From positions 9,114,001 to 9,178,000 of the forward strand of contig CANSGD010000193.1 in NCBI GenBank assembly GCA_947645195.1: a DNA stretch of 64,000 nt. Reading direction: 5' to 3'. This document shows, piece after piece, positions 1 to 11,875 of this stretch (position 1 is its first letter; each line of letters opens with the position of its first letter). Source of the DNA: Patellifolia procumbens. Lineage: Eukaryota > Streptophyta > Magnoliopsida > Caryophyllales > Amaranthaceae. Under the pieces are notes generated by a model. It saw only the letters and a list, made by a program, of their open reading frames with translations, made no database searches and was not told the DNA's origin. Both the position numbers and the translations under genes were made by a program.

Positions 1-2353
1 ACTGCCCTCTAGATCCATTTCAGGAAAGTATGGTGAATGCTGATAATCTGGAGTTTTCATTTACAGAGAAGGGGACAGAATCTTTGGATGAGAAGTTGAC
101 ATTGGTTGAGGATGGGGCAAATATTGATGGTGATGAAGAAGTAATGAGCTCTGATATTCCTTTTTTTGACAGTGATGCTGGAGTTTCTAGTCAAGAAGAT
201 GCTGGCGTCAAAAGAGATGAGATTGTATTACATGATTGTAACTCTACGGAAAAGAATATGTGCACTAAAGAATCACTCTTAGAAGATCTGGAGTCAGTTT
301 TGAGCAATGTTGCCGAGCTTGAAAAAGAAGGATTAGACACCCCAGATGCCAAACGTGAAACAAGTGATCAGGAAAACATGAATGAAGATAAACCAGACAT
401 GATGATGCCATCACTTAGCTTGGACGACCTTGCAGACACTGTTGCTGATGAGTTTCTAAGCATGCTCGGAATAGAAGATTCTTCCTTCCCCATGAATTCT
501 GATGCAGAGCCTGAGTCCCCTAGAGAGCGTCTTTTGAGGGAATTTGAGATGGAAACAGAGGCTAGTGGTTGTTCGTTATTTGGCTTTAATATTGATGAAG
601 AGGATGTGGCAGATTATGACTATTATGCTCCCTCAATATCCGGATGGGAGGAATTTTCTGAGGATTCTGATTACTTAGCAGTTGATCAAAATGAATATCC
701 AAAGATTAGGGCCAGGGTGATGGAAGACTTGGAAACTCAAGCACTTATGCAGGAATGGGGCCTGGACGATATGGCTTTCGAGAGCTCTCCACCGACTAGC
801 AGAGGTGCCTTTGGTAGTCCTATTGATCCCCCTCCTCTAAAACCTCAGCCGTTACCTTCTCTTGGAGAAGGGTTAGGTCCTTTTACTCAAACTAAGACCG
901 GAGGATTTTTGCGATCCATGAACCCTAACCTCTTTGCAAATGCCAAGAGCGGTGGCAGCCTAATCATGCAGGTTTCCAGTCCGGTTGTGGTTCCTGCTGA
1001 GTTGGGATCTGGGGTAATGGATGTATTACAACATTTGGCTTCAGCAGGACTCGAAAAGTTGTCCATGCAAGCCAATAAGTTGATGCCTTTGGAGGATATC
1101 ACAGGAAGAACGATGCAGCAAATAGCTTGGGAAGCTGCACCTTATTTGGAATTTTCCGAAAGGTTAGAGGCTTCAGTTTTTCATTTGACTCTAGCTGCTC
1201 ATCTGTAATATATACCTTTCTTTTTATTAACTATTTTGTTTCTCTGCCTTTCCATGCTTCTAGTGAAAATGTACTTCAAGACGAGCCAGATGATTGCCAA
1301 GTCACATCTGCTGGAAAGAAACGAGCTAAAGAAGCTTCTTCCGGCCGAAAATCTAAGAAATATGGTTCAAGCTTTTCCTCTAATGACGTAGATTCAGAAT
1401 ATGTATCTTTAGAAGATTTAGCACCATTGGCCATGGATAAGATTGAAGCATTATCAATTGAGGGTTTGAGAATACAGTCTGGTATGTCAGATGAGTCGGC
1501 ACCTTCAAACATCAATACACAGTCAATCGGTGAATTTTCAGCTCTTGAAGGGAAATGTAGAACCTCCACTGCTTCTATGGGTTTGGAGGGGGCTGCAGGA
1601 TTGCAGTTATTGGACCTTAAGGACAGTGGGGTTGATGGCGATGATGGACTAATGGGTTTAGCTTTAACATTGGATGAATGGATGAAGTTGGATTCTGGTG
1701 AAATTGACGAAGAAGAGCGATTAAGTGATAGGACGTCAAAGCTTCTAGCTGCCCATCATGCTAAAAGTACAGATTTGAATATTCTTGGGAACAAGGGAGA
1801 GAAAAAGCAGGGAAAAGGTTCTGGAAGGAGGTACGGTTTGTTGGGTAACAATTTTACTGTGGCCTTGATGGTCCAACTTCGTGATCCCTTCAGGAATTAT
1901 GAGCCAGTTGGCACTCCTATGCTTGCTCTGATTCAAGTGGAAAGGGTTTTTGTTCCTCCGAAACCAAAGATATACAGTACAGTTTCTGAGGCAAAATACA
2001 ATAGTGATGGAGATGAACTCGAGTTAGTTGCCAAGGAAGAGAAGAAGGTAGAGCCTGAGGAAGAGAAAATTCAGGAACAAGACTTAATCCCTCAGTACAA
2101 AATAAGTGAGGTGCATGTTTCAGGTGTCAAAACTGAGCCTGGTAAGAAAAAGCTGTGGGGTAGCGCATCACAGCAGCAATCTGGATCTCGTTGGTTGCTT
2201 GCAAATGGAATGGGCAAGGGAAACAAAAATCCGCTTATCAAACCCAAGGTTTCTGCCAAATCTTCATCGCCAGCCACAGTTGGTTCTCAGCCAGGTGATT
2301 CCATGTGGAGTATTTCTTCTCGGTTTGGTGGCCGTGGGGCCAAATGGAAATGA
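1..2353 (+). CDS. PMIR1: PLASTID MOVEMENT IMPAIRED 1-RELATED 1-like protein, C-terminal part (5' end outside window)
   Basis: Two exons are visible: 1-1162, open at the window edge from base 3, and 1264-2353 ending in TGA. They encode about 749 C-terminal residues. The GT-AG intron splits a Ser codon and joins the two frames exactly. I recognise the family from its conserved blocks: the acidic LSLDDLADTVADEFLSMLGI stretch, the segment around SLIMQVSSPVVVPAELGSG, the LMPLEDITGRTMQQIAWEA block ending exon 1, SLEDLAPLAMDKIEALSIEG in exon 2, and the VALMVQLRDPFRNYEPVGTP region. The family's N-terminal C2-type domain must lie upstream of base 1. PMI1 is known in Arabidopsis for chloroplast and nuclear positioning linked to actin; PMIR1 is its paralogue and its role here is inferred. 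No stop or frameshift is seen. The ATG at 30 is internal, not the start. A Copia LTR begins only about 370 bp past the stop. Confidence 0.9.
1163..1263 (+). other. Intron of the PMIR1-like gene (101 bp)
   Basis: The donor is AAAG|GTTAGAG and the acceptor is a pyrimidine-rich run ending CTTCTAG. It is phase 2: AG from exon 1 plus T from exon 2 make one Ser codon. Removing it joins two otherwise different frames in the middle of conserved family sequence. Confidence 0.85.
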
Positions 2354-2721
2354 TTAGCTGCTTTTAATCCACAGATTAGAAACCCGTTTGTTAGAGTTTT
2401 GAATGAAACAGCCAAGAAATAGGAATGTGGAACTCTATATGGCATCTGGACTTGTCTTCCACAGTGTCTGTAAGAAGGTTATATATGAGATTTTTGAGAA
2501 TTTCCTTGGTGAGGAAAATGCTTAATTGCTTACACCCTTGTATTATCTTTATACAATGTGAAGGATATGTACATTATATGACTGTAAAGCCATTTGGTGA
2601 AAATGGGATTGAAAATTAGTGTGCAAATAGGGTTTTTGTTTGAGATGTTGCTGTTCCTAAGTTAATTCTTGAAGCAAAAACTGTTCCTATGTGAGAGGAA
2701 TATGATTTAATCTTCGGTAGT
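2354..2721 (+). other. 3' UTR and downstream flank of the PMIR1-like gene
   Basis: No coding potential. No perfect AATAAA was found; several A/T-rich stretches near 2580-2630 could serve as plant poly(A) signals. The segment ends where the Copia 5' LTR begins, so the gene's terminator region lies directly against a retrotransposon. Confidence 0.5.
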
Positions 2722-3295
2722 TGGCATCATAGTTGAAGTTTGGAGCATTGAAGGTTCGTTGTTGAAGCATCAAGTACTAAGAGTATGACTCGTTCAAACA
2801 GAGCACTGGTCGCGGAGAGACAGATGGCTTGCGAAATTTTGCCGAGAGCTCACTACCAATCGTGGCTCTCATCGCGGGTCGTGGTCCGCGACTTCGGCAA
2901 ACTTCGGTTTTTGCCGAAATCTTCGGTTTTACATGTTCTAGTTTGTCTAGAGTTATGTTTATACTTATATATTCTGTGACCGTTTTTGGCTAAGATAACA
3001 CGGTACAATATTTCCAGAGTGATTGTTTACTTCAAAAACAAAGAGTGAGATTAAGATTGACAATAAAGATCCAAAGAGGAAGTCTTGTGAGATTCATCAA
3101 CGAGACATATGGATGAATTCATGTTTATTATAATCTGTAAACGTCTCAGATCATAATAAAAGAGTATCTTTCGCCCTGAGGACGTAGTTATTGCATTGAT
3201 AGTGAACCTCATTAAATTCTTGTGTTTTTTTTTATTGTTGTTTGCTTGATTTGATCGCTCCGTGATTTGTTAAATTACATGATTCCATTATAACA
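2722..3295 (+). repeat. Copia 5' LTR (574 bp)
   Basis: Starts TGGCATCATAG and ends ATAACA. It matches 11531-12100 through landmarks such as TTTGGAGCATTG, TTGTTGAAGCATC, the GTCGCGG-rich block and ACCGTTTTTGGC(T/C)AAGATA. The bases after 3295 (AACTAGTTTCCAAAGC) look like a degraded tRNA-Met-type primer-binding site. A TATATAT box lies near 2968. Confidence 0.7.
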
Positions 3296-3344
3296 AACTA
3301 GTTTCCAAAGCTTTCGAGTAAAATCAAGGTTAATCGATTCTTAG

Positions 3345-3692
3345 ATGGTAACAATGAGCATGAAGATCGACAAGTTTACGGGAGGAATACCTTTGGACAA
3401 TGGCAGATAAAAATGAGAGCTTTATAGAAATCACAAGGGATTTGGAAACCCTTGACTAAAGGTTTCATAACGACGGCAAAAGAAGGTAGTTGGACTGGCC
3501 TGATGGAGGCTCAGTTGGAAACTATGGAGGAGATGTCACACTCCACTATCTTGCTATGTCTGGCGGACGATGTGATCACAGAGGTCGCAAATGATATTTC
3601 AGTTGCAGATTTGTGGACGAAATTGAAGAGTCTTTACATAAAACGCTCATAAACAAATGAAAAAACGCTCATAAACAAATTTGTTCGGCTTA
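3345..3692 (+). pseudogene. Copia gag, N-terminal fragment
   Basis: An ATG at 3345 opens a short frame (MVTMSMKIDKF...) that shifts before position 3452. A second frame (3452-3652) carries the copia-gag core, with the family pattern around DLWTKLKSLYIKRS. Near the end, the phrase AAACGCTCATAAACAAAT occurs twice in tandem, adding another shift. The gypsy insertion at 3693 cuts the frame; it resumes at 9796. It is broken by at least two frameshifts plus the insertion. Confidence 0.65.
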
Positions 3693-4538
3693 TGACATGA
3701 GTCAAGAGTCAAAGTCAACCATTGGAGATGAACCTATTTGCTTGGTTCTTGAGGCCTTTGGATACAAGCTCAAGTGTAATGGTTCTTTTGTGACTATGAT
3801 TGCTTGGGGAGATGATCTAGCTTGTGAAGACTAATATGGAGCGTCCATATGTAGTTCTTGGAGTCGTTAAGAGTCTTTCGTTGAGTCATTTTTAGACATT
3901 TCATTCATGTAATAAAAACATTCCATATGACCGAAAATATGGTTGAAATTTCGGTTATACGAGGAGTCCTAGTTGAGTTATAATTCCTATTAAGATTAGG
4001 ATAGATTTTGGTAAATGATAAGAGTCTTAGGCGTGTGAAATAAGATTGATATGGCTGAAATCCTATCATTCTTATTTAGCTATCTTTCTTATGTTTATCT
4101 TTATCTTTCCCTAGATTTTAGGGATTAAGATTTATGTTGCTTTCTAGATAGAGTTTATGCTTTCTAGATAGAGTTTGGGTTTCCTAATCATACTAGAACA
4201 TGTACTAGTATAAATAGGCGCCTAAGTAGTCTTTAATATTCATTCAGAGTTTGATATACATCATATTTTCGAGCATTTAATTGTTGATTCAATTAATAGT
4301 CGATCCATTTAATAATATTCAGGAGTGATTATTATTGAGTGCTAATCTACTTATTCCAGGTAATGGTTTAAGGGAGATTATAGTTAATTAAATCTTTGAG
4401 GAATGCTTGATTTAATTATCATATCCAAAACACAATAAACACATAAACACTGGTATTTTCGGACTTGTTTAGATTTTAAAGACCTTTGCTTTAGAGTACA
4501 TTGAATGTTATTCTTTCATTGGAGTCACATTCATATCA
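3693..4538 (+). repeat. CRM-like 5' LTR (846 bp)
   Basis: Begins TGACATGAGTCAAGAG, ends TCATATCA. It is near identical to 8947-9790 by eye. It contains an 18-bp direct repeat (GCTTTCTAGATAGAGTTT / ATGCTTTCTAGATAGAG around 4140-4175) and a TATA box. Confidence 0.9.
4209..4218 (+). promoter_or_regulatory. TATA box of the CRM-like LTR
   Basis: TATAAATAGG, a canonical plant TATA box, conserved in the 3' LTR at 9461-9470. It would drive the genomic RNA of the element. Confidence 0.6.
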
Positions 4539-4540
4539 AT

Positions 4541-4552
4541 TGGTATCAGTTT
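4541..4552 (+). other. Primer-binding site of the CRM-like element
   Basis: TGGTATCAG lies 2 bp after the LTR end and matches the 3' end complement of initiator tRNA-Met used by many plant retroelements. Bases after CAG have diverged. Confidence 0.6.
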
Positions 4553-4724
4553 TCCAGGAGGGTGAGGAAAGAAAGTGTCTGACTTTCTTGGTAAGATTCT
4601 TAAATTAGTTAATTCTAGTTCTTGATCCTTGTTAGGGCTTGTGTGCTTGTTTGGCTACCATTCTTGTTGGCGTTAGTTTTGTGTGTTTTGTGTGGCATAT
4701 TTTGTTGTTTTAAAGCTTTAAATC

Positions 4725-5767
4725 ATGTCTAGTGTGGAGAAACTTGAGAAAATGATGCATGATTTACTTGTTGCCACTGAGGAGGACAAAGCTAGGGCTA
4801 GGAGGTTAGAAACCGCCCATTTAGCCTTACATGACATTGTTAAAAGGAAAAATGACCCTAATCATGTTGACTATGAATCTGATCATGATGTTGTGAAAAA
4901 TGTTAAATCCACTTATGATGTTGATAGAGGAATAAAATTGGATGATTTTACTGGTAAGGCAAATCTTGAAGATTTGCTTGAGTGGATTTGACAACTTGAG
5001 AAGGTTTGTGAATATAGGGGTTTTGATGATGAAAAGAAGTTTATAATTGCCACTATTAGACTAACTAAATATGCTGGAATTTGGTTAGAGAGTCTAAAAT
5101 CAAAAAGGGCAAAATCTAAGCTTAAAAGTTGGGAGAAGCTTAAAAAGAAATTGAAAGAAAGATTTATTCCAAGTGATTTTATTCAAATGCAATACATGAG
5201 AAAGCGTGATTTAACTCAAGATTCTATGAGTGTGAATGATTATACTTTGAAGTTTGATAGATTATGCTTGCTTTGTGGTAATGAGGAGGTTGAGCAAGAA
5301 AAGATTTCTAGATTTATTGGAGGCCTTCATAAATCTATTGCTAGAAAGATTGATATTGCCAAAATGCCAACTATAGTACTTTTGATGATGTGTGTCAATT
5401 GGCTTTAAAATTTGAACGTCATGAACTTGAGGACAAGAAAGCCTATGGGAGGAAAAGCACCACTTTCAAAAGCCTTAACCCTAACCCTAATTACCCTTCT
5501 TCTAAGACCTTTCAAAAGAAAGAATTTCCTTCTAAGGGGGATCAAAAGGGGGAGCGCCCTAAAATGGTGATTACAAGAGAGAAATTTGATGATAGTAGGA
5601 AGTGTTTTAAGTGTCAAGGGAGGGGTCATATTGCTGCAAATTGTCCCACTAGAAAAGCCCTAACCATCAAACAATACATGACCTTGGAGGAGGAAGAAAG
5701 AATGTATGATTATGTGGTGGAAAATGACCATGAGAGTGAGGAGAATGAAGATGAGGATGCCTATGCT
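4725..5767 (+). pseudogene. CRM-like gag
   Basis: The ATG at 4725 starts a gag frame. The capsid-like core spans 4940-5390, and the zinc knuckle CFKCQGRGHIAANC (CX2CX4HX4C, nucleic-acid binding) lies near 5600-5650. There is one in-frame TGA at 4989, where the context suggests CGA to TGA, and a frameshift near 5380. Gag packages the RNA into virus-like particles. The boundary with pol is my choice, because chromoviruses usually encode a single gag-pol frame. Confidence 0.75.
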
Positions 5768-8700
5768 GAATATGACACTAGAATGATTGGAGTTATTAGG
5801 AGAACCTTGCATGTTAATCACTCTCTTAATCATGAGCAAAGAGAGAACTTGTTTCACACTAGATGTAGAGTTGGTGAATTTTCTTGCAATGAGATCATTG
5901 ATAGTGGATCTTGTACTAATGTGGTGGCATCTAATGCGGTCTCTAAGTTGAATTTGTTGGTTGAGTTGGTTGGATGATATGACTGTTAAGAAACAAGCCC
6001 TTGTTTCTTTTTCGATTGGTAGCTACAAAGATGAGTTGTGGGGTGATGTTCTTCCTATGAGTGCTTGTCATATTCTTCTTGGTAGACCTTGGCAAGTTGA
6101 TCGAAAGGTTATTCATGAGGGGGAGACCAATGTGTATTATGTTTTGATGGGGTCTAAGAGGATTCGACTTATGCCCTTATCTCCAACCACTATTGCGCCA
6201 AAGAAGAAGGTTGAAAGCAAGCAAAGTTTGTTCCTTTCACCCAAAGAGTTCGAAAAGGAGGTTGAAATAGAAGGTCATGGTTATGCTTTATTTGTTAAAT
6301 GTACTTGAACTATAATGTTTCTATGAAAGATCCTAACCTTGCAGCTTTGTTAGAGGAGTTTGGGGATGTCTTTCCCAAAGAGTTGCCTCAAGGGTTGCCA
6401 CCTTTGAGAGGTATTGAGCATTTTATTGATCTAGTGCCAGACGCACCTTTGCCTAACAAACCTGCATATAAATGTGATCCTATGGCTTCTAAGGAGCTAT
6501 AAAAGCAGATTGAAGAGTTGATTGATCGAGGCTATGTGAGAGAAAGCATGAGTCCATGCGCTGTTCCTACCCTTCTTGTCCCTAAGAAGGATGGTACATG
6601 GAGGATGTGCATTGATAGTAGAGCCGTCAACAACATCACAATCAAGTATCGTTTTCCTATGCCTAGATTGGAGGACATGCTTGATGAGTTGCATAGAACT
6701 TTGGTGTTTTCAAAGATAGATCTAAGGAGTGGATATCACCAAATGAGAATTAGAGAAGGAGATGAGTGGAAGACAACTTTTAAGACCAAACAAGGTCTAT
6801 ATGAGTGGATGGTGATGCCTTTTGGTCTTTGCAATGCTCCTAGTTCTTTTATGAGGCTTATGAATGAGGTACTACGTCCCTTTCTTAACAAGTTTATTGT
6901 TGTCTATCTAGATGATATCCTTGTGTATAGTACTAGTATTGAATCTCATTTAGCTCATTTAAGACTATTGTTTGAAAAATTGAGAGAACAAAAACTGTAT
7001 GGAAAGATGGAAAAGTGTGATTTTCTTGTACCTAGTATTGCTTTTCTTGGCTATATTGTATCTAGGGATGAAGTCCATGTTGATCCAGAGAAAGTCAAAG
7101 CTATTTCCTCATGGTTGGCGCCAAGCAATGCTCACGAATGTAGAAGTTTTCACGGCCTAACTTCCTTTTATAGGAGGTTCATTCGAAACTTCTCAACAGT
7201 TATGGCTCCAATCACAAAATTGATGAAGAAGGGAGAGTTTTATTGGAATTCTCATGCTCAAAGATCGTTTGAAGAGGTGAAAAGATTGCTTTGCCATGCT
7301 CCTATTCTTGCCTTGCCAGATTTCAACAAGTTGTTCGAGGTAGAGTGTGATGCAAGTGGAGTAGGAGTAGGTGCAGTGTTGATTCAAGAAAGGAGGCCTA
7401 TTGCATACTTTAGTGAGAAATTGAGTGGCGCCAAGCTCAATTAATCCAACTATGATCGTGAGTTCTATGCTATTGTGAGGGCCTTAGATCATTGGTCTCA
7501 TTACTTAAGGCCAAAGCCTTTCATACTTCATTCAGATCATGAGGCACTCAAACACATCTACGGGCAACAAAAGCTCAATTATAGGCACGCCAAGTGGGTT
7601 GAATTCCTACAATCTTTTACTTTTTCTTCTAAGTATAAAGAAGAAAAGAGTAATGTTGTTGCTGATGCTCTTTCTAGGCGTTCCTATCTCTTAACCATGG
7701 TTGATGCTCGAATTTTAGGGTTTGATCATTTGAAAGAATTGTATGTAAATGATATTGACTTTAGTAGTTCTTTTAAAGACCCTAATGGCATGTATGTAGT
7801 ACAAGAAAGATTTCTGTTTAAGGGGAACATGCTATGTGTTCCTAAGAGTGACTTGAGGGAGTTGTTGGTGAGAGAAGACCATAGTGGTGGGGTGGCCGGT
7901 CATTTTGACATTAAAAAGACCTTAGACACATTGAGTGAGAGTTTCCATTGGCCTAGCATGGTGAAGGATGTTCATATGGTGGTTAGTAGGTGTGCTAGTT
8001 GTCAAAAGGCTAAGAGTACCTTTCATAAAGGCCTATACACTCCATTGCCAGTCCCTAATGCTCCTTGGGATAGTGTGAGTATGGATTTCATTGTAGGGTT
8101 GCCTAGAACTCAAAGGGGAAAGGATGCTATCATGGTGGTGGTATATCGTTTCTCTAAGATGGCTCACTTTGTTCCTATGCATAAAACTGATGATGCTTTG
8201 CATGTTGCTGATTTGTACTTTAGGGAGATCATTCGCCTACATGGAATCCCTAGAAGTATTGTTAGTGATCGAGATTCAAAGTTCCTAAGTCACTTTTGGA
8301 GGAGCTTGTGGAAGATGGTGGGAACTAAGTTACTTTTCAGTACTAGTCATCATCCTCAAACAAATGGCCAAACGGAAGTAACTAATAGAACTCTTGGAGC
8401 TTTATTGCGTGGTTTGGTGAGTAAGACACAAAAGGATTGGGATCTAAAGCTAGCACATGCTGAATTTGCTTACAATCGAGCTCATTCAGACACTACCTCT
8501 TAATCTCCATTTGAGGTGGTCTATAGTATCCATCCTTTTCATCCTATTGATTTTATTGTGCTAACCAAATCTGAGATTCATGTGGATGCAAAGAAGAGGT
8601 TCGAAACTTTCAAAGAAACATGTGAGCAAGTTAAAGCAAGAATTGAGAACATGAATACTCAATACAAGGATAGAGCAAACAAGCATAGAAGGCAACCAAA

Positions 8701-9031
8701 GTGCAAAAGTGGCGATCTTGTATGGATCCATTTGAGGAAGGAGAGGTTTCCAAGCAAGAGGAAGAATAAGCTCATGCCTAGGGCTGATGGTCCATTTGAA
8801 GTTCTTGAGGTGATTGGAGATAGTGCCTACAAGATTGATCTTCCAAGTGAATATGGAGGTGTGAGTGCTACATTCAATGTTGGAGATCTTAGTCCTTACT
8901 ATGATGATGCAAATTTGAGGACAAATTCTTTTGAAGAGGGGGAGAATGACTTGAGTCAAGAGTCAAAGTCAACCATTGGAGATGAACCTATTTGCTTGGT
9001 TCTTGAGGCCTTGATTCAAGCTCAAGTGTAA
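5768..9031 (+). pseudogene. CRM-like pol (protease, RT, RNase H, integrase)
   Basis: Order: protease with IIDSGSCTNV near 5900; RT with SPCAVPTLLVPKKDG, FSKIDLRSGYHQ and catalytic YLDD near 6905; RNase H with EVECDASGVGVGAVL and DREFYAI; integrase zinc finger (CASCQKAK), then catalytic D in MDFIVGLP, D in VSDRDSKF and E in GQTEVTNR; C-terminal module DGPFEVLEVIGD. The last about 28 codons lie inside the 3' LTR, stop at 9031. In-frame stops occur at 6500, 7442 and 8501, with frameshifts near 5960 and 6300. Two stops fit CAA to TAA. All catalytic residues are still present, so loss is by nonsense and frame damage, not active-site change. Confidence 0.85.
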
Positions 9032-9790
9032 TGGTTCTTTTGTGACTATGATTGTTTGGGAAGATGATCTAGCTTGTGAAGACTAATATGGGGCGTCCAT
9101 ATGTAGTTCTTGGAGTCTTTAAGAGTCTTTTGTTTAGTCATTTTTAGACATTTCATTCATGTAATAAAAACATTCTATATGACCGAAAATATGGTTGGAA
9201 TTTCAGTTATATGAGGATTCCTAGTTGAGTTCTAATTCCTATTAAGATTAGGATAGATTTTAGTAAATGATAAGAGTCTTAGGCGTGTGAAATAAGATTG
9301 ATATGGCTGAAATCCTATCATTCTTATTTAGCTATCTTTCTTATGTTTATCTTTATTTTTCCCTAGATTTTAGGGATTAAGATTTATTTTGCTTTCTAGA
9401 TAGAGTTTATGCTTTCTAGATAGAGTTTGGGTTTCCTAATCATACTAGAACATGTACTAGTATAAATAGGCGCCTAAGTAGTCTTTAATATTCATTCAGA
9501 GTTTGATATACATCATATTTTCGAGCATTTAATTGTTGATTCAATTAATAGTCGATCCATTTAATAATATTCAGGAGTGATTATTATTGAGTGCTAATCT
9601 ACTTATTCCAGGTAATGGTATAAGGGAGATTATAGTTAATTAAATCTTTGAGGAATGCTTGATTTAATTATCATATCCAAAACACAATAAACACATAAAC
9701 ACTGGTATTTTCAAACTTGTTTAGATTTTAAAGACCTTTGCTTTGGAGTACATTGAATGTTATTCTTTCATTGGAGTCACATTCATATCA
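8947..9790 (+). repeat. CRM-like 3' LTR (844 bp)
   Basis: Begins TGACTTGAGTCAAGAG, ends TCATATCA, followed by the GCTTA duplication. Its first 85 bp double as the 3' end of pol. It carries the same TATA box (9461-9470) as the 5' copy. Confidence 0.9.
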
Positions 9791-9795
9791 GCTTA

Positions 9796-10222
9796 CGCAT
9801 GAGAGAAGGTACGCCCCTAAAGGATCATCTCGATAGGTTAAACTCTATTTTAGTGGATTTGTGTAATTTTAGATATTAAATAGAGGATCATGATGCTTCA
9901 TTGATGTTGGTTTCATTGAATAGTAGTTTTGAGAATTTTATTGAGTCTTTTGTGGTTGGAAAAGATATTGTGATCCTAGAGGATGTAAAGTTGACAATTT
10001 ATAATAGGGAAGTGCGCCGTAAGGCAATTGTGGATATGGTATAGGGTCATGATTATTATATGAGTCTGGTTGTAAACCCCGAGAAAAATAAAGGTGAATC
10101 GAGTAGGACAAAACCTAGGTTGAGGGGCCTAAAAGTAGTGGCCTTTTCTATAATTGTAAAGAACTGGGTCATTGGAAGAGTGATTGCCCTAAGAGGAAGG
10201 GTGGTTAAGCTTCCTATGCACA
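9796..10222 (+). pseudogene. Copia gag, C-terminal fragment with degraded zinc knuckle
   Basis: This continues the gag split at 3692: MREGTPLKDHLDRLNSI is typical copia-gag sequence, then a block resembling LNSSFENFIESF. In-frame stops are present, for example near 9878 and 10041. At 10139-10200 one frame reads FYNCKELGHWKSDCPKRK, where the first Cys of the usual CYNC motif is Phe. The knuckle, normally used for RNA packaging, is therefore also damaged. Confidence 0.6.
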
Positions 10223-10295
10223 GCAAAATCAGATTGATTGCGATTCTGAGGAGGATTTAGCTCTAATAGTCCATGAGGAGAGTGATTAGAGGATA

Positions 10296-10722
10296 AATGT
10301 GTCCTGACATGGAGATGTTTTCAGCCTATAGCTTTCGCAAGAGTGAAGTTACCTTAGGTGATGATGGGTGTGTGAGGTGGTTGGAGTGGGCTCCGTGAGG
10401 TTTAGGATGCATGATGGGAGAGTTAGAGATCTGACCTTAGAGGCATGAGGCATGTGCCACAACTTAAGAGAAATTTTATATCTCTTGGGATAAAGACCGA
10501 AAGTATTTTCGAATCCAAGTAGGGGGTGGAGTTTTGCGTGTGGTGAAGGGTTCTTGGGAGTTATTTCGTGGCTTGAAGTCAGTGTGGGTAACTTGTAACT
10601 TGTATGATTTGCAGGGGATGACACTAGTTAGAGAGGGTTCTGATTTGAAGCTGCATTCTGAGTTGAAGAGTGGCAATCTTAAGGTTAAGGTGGAATTTTA
10701 TGGGAACTCTTTTACATGTTGA
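10296..10722 (+). pseudogene. Copia protease / pre-integrase region fragment
   Basis: Broken frames carry phrases typical of the segment after copia gag (SEVTLGDDG..., GGGVLRVVKGSWELFRGLKS, NLYDLQGMTL). The best open piece is 10534-10722. The catalytic protease triad is not visible. From 10723 to 11530 I see only decayed sequence with a tandem 33-bp phrase (CGAGGTGGAGCATTTGTGG twice near 11425-11480) next to the polypurine-tract area. Confidence 0.45.
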
Positions 10723-11530
10723 GATGTCAGAGTCAACGGGGGTGAGTTCAACAACCGGGTTGAAGAGAACTGCTTGGGTTGAGGATGAGAGTATTAACAG
10801 TGAGGTGAGGTTAATGGGAATAGCTACATAACTGGTTGAAACTGTGGGTCATCATGAAGAACAACCAAGGGTCTTTTAGCAACTATCTCGTATGATAAGG
10901 TTCGGTTCTATCGACACTTGTGTGCCAACATATAGCTATAGGATCTCAATTAGCATGTCTTTGCTGGGGAGTGTTGGGTCGAGCGGTGGTATCATGGAAA
11001 GTTACCAAGAGGTAGCTAGATTGGAACTACAGGAGGAGTTTCCCGCGTTCCAGTAAGGACGGGGTGGGTGCTCCATCTGACACGAGCACGAGAAGAACTT
11101 CGAGGGATGTTCCCCTACGTGAAGGGTGGTTCGTTTTGGGGTACTTAGACGTTAGTACAAATGGCTCTAGTTGGAGCAATTGGCATGGTACTATCTTGTC
11201 TTGATTTAGGTGAAGCTAGAGTTTTTTCGCGGATAAGTTAAGGCGATTTGATTTCCGACGGGGTGATAACTTGGGCTTCGGGTGAATGCGCAACACGGGT
11301 CTAATAGGTTGTGAGACCGAGTCGTTCATGATGAGTGATCAGCGATCTTGGCGAGATTAGGTGAAACTCATATAAAGACAAACGAGAAGGAGGATATTAG
11401 TTTTGGGCTTGAAGATCTGTTCGAGGTGGAGCATTTGTGGTAGATACAAGTCGAGGTGGAGCATTTGTGGTAGATACAAGTCAAGGTGGAGACCTAACAT
11501 GTGAGGAATGTGACTTGATCTTTGTGTGCT

Positions 11531-11805
11531 TGGCATCATGGGTTGAAGTTTGGAGCATTGGAGCTTCGTTGTTGAAGCATCGAGTGCAAGAGAATAAGAC
11601 TATAGCTCGTACAGACTGAGCACTGGTTCGCGGAGAGAAAGACGACTCACAAAGTTTTGCTGAGAACTCACCACTGATCGCGGCCCTTGCCGCGGGTCGC
11701 GGTTCGGTCGCCACCGATTGCTATCCACGACTTTGGCAAATTTTGTTTTTTTTTTGCCGAATTTCCGGTTTTCATGTTCGAGTTTGTCCAGGGTTATGTT
11801 TAGAC

Positions 11806-11875
<70 letters not shown>

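Larger units (their letters stand above)
3693..9790 (+). mobile_element. Ty3/gypsy chromovirus-type retrotransposon, CRM-like, 6,098 bp
   Basis: Complete structure: two LTRs (TGAC...ATCA) flanked by a perfect 5-bp duplication GCTTA at 3688-3692 and 9791-9795, a tRNA-Met-type primer-binding site, then gag, protease, RT, RNase H and integrase in gypsy order. The target was the gag of the surrounding Copia element. The pol frame runs into the 3' LTR and ends inside it, which I recall as a feature of centromeric (CRM) chromoviruses; the CRM assignment is inference. Coding is broken by four in-frame stops and about three frameshifts, so it cannot make its own proteins. Confidence 0.85.
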
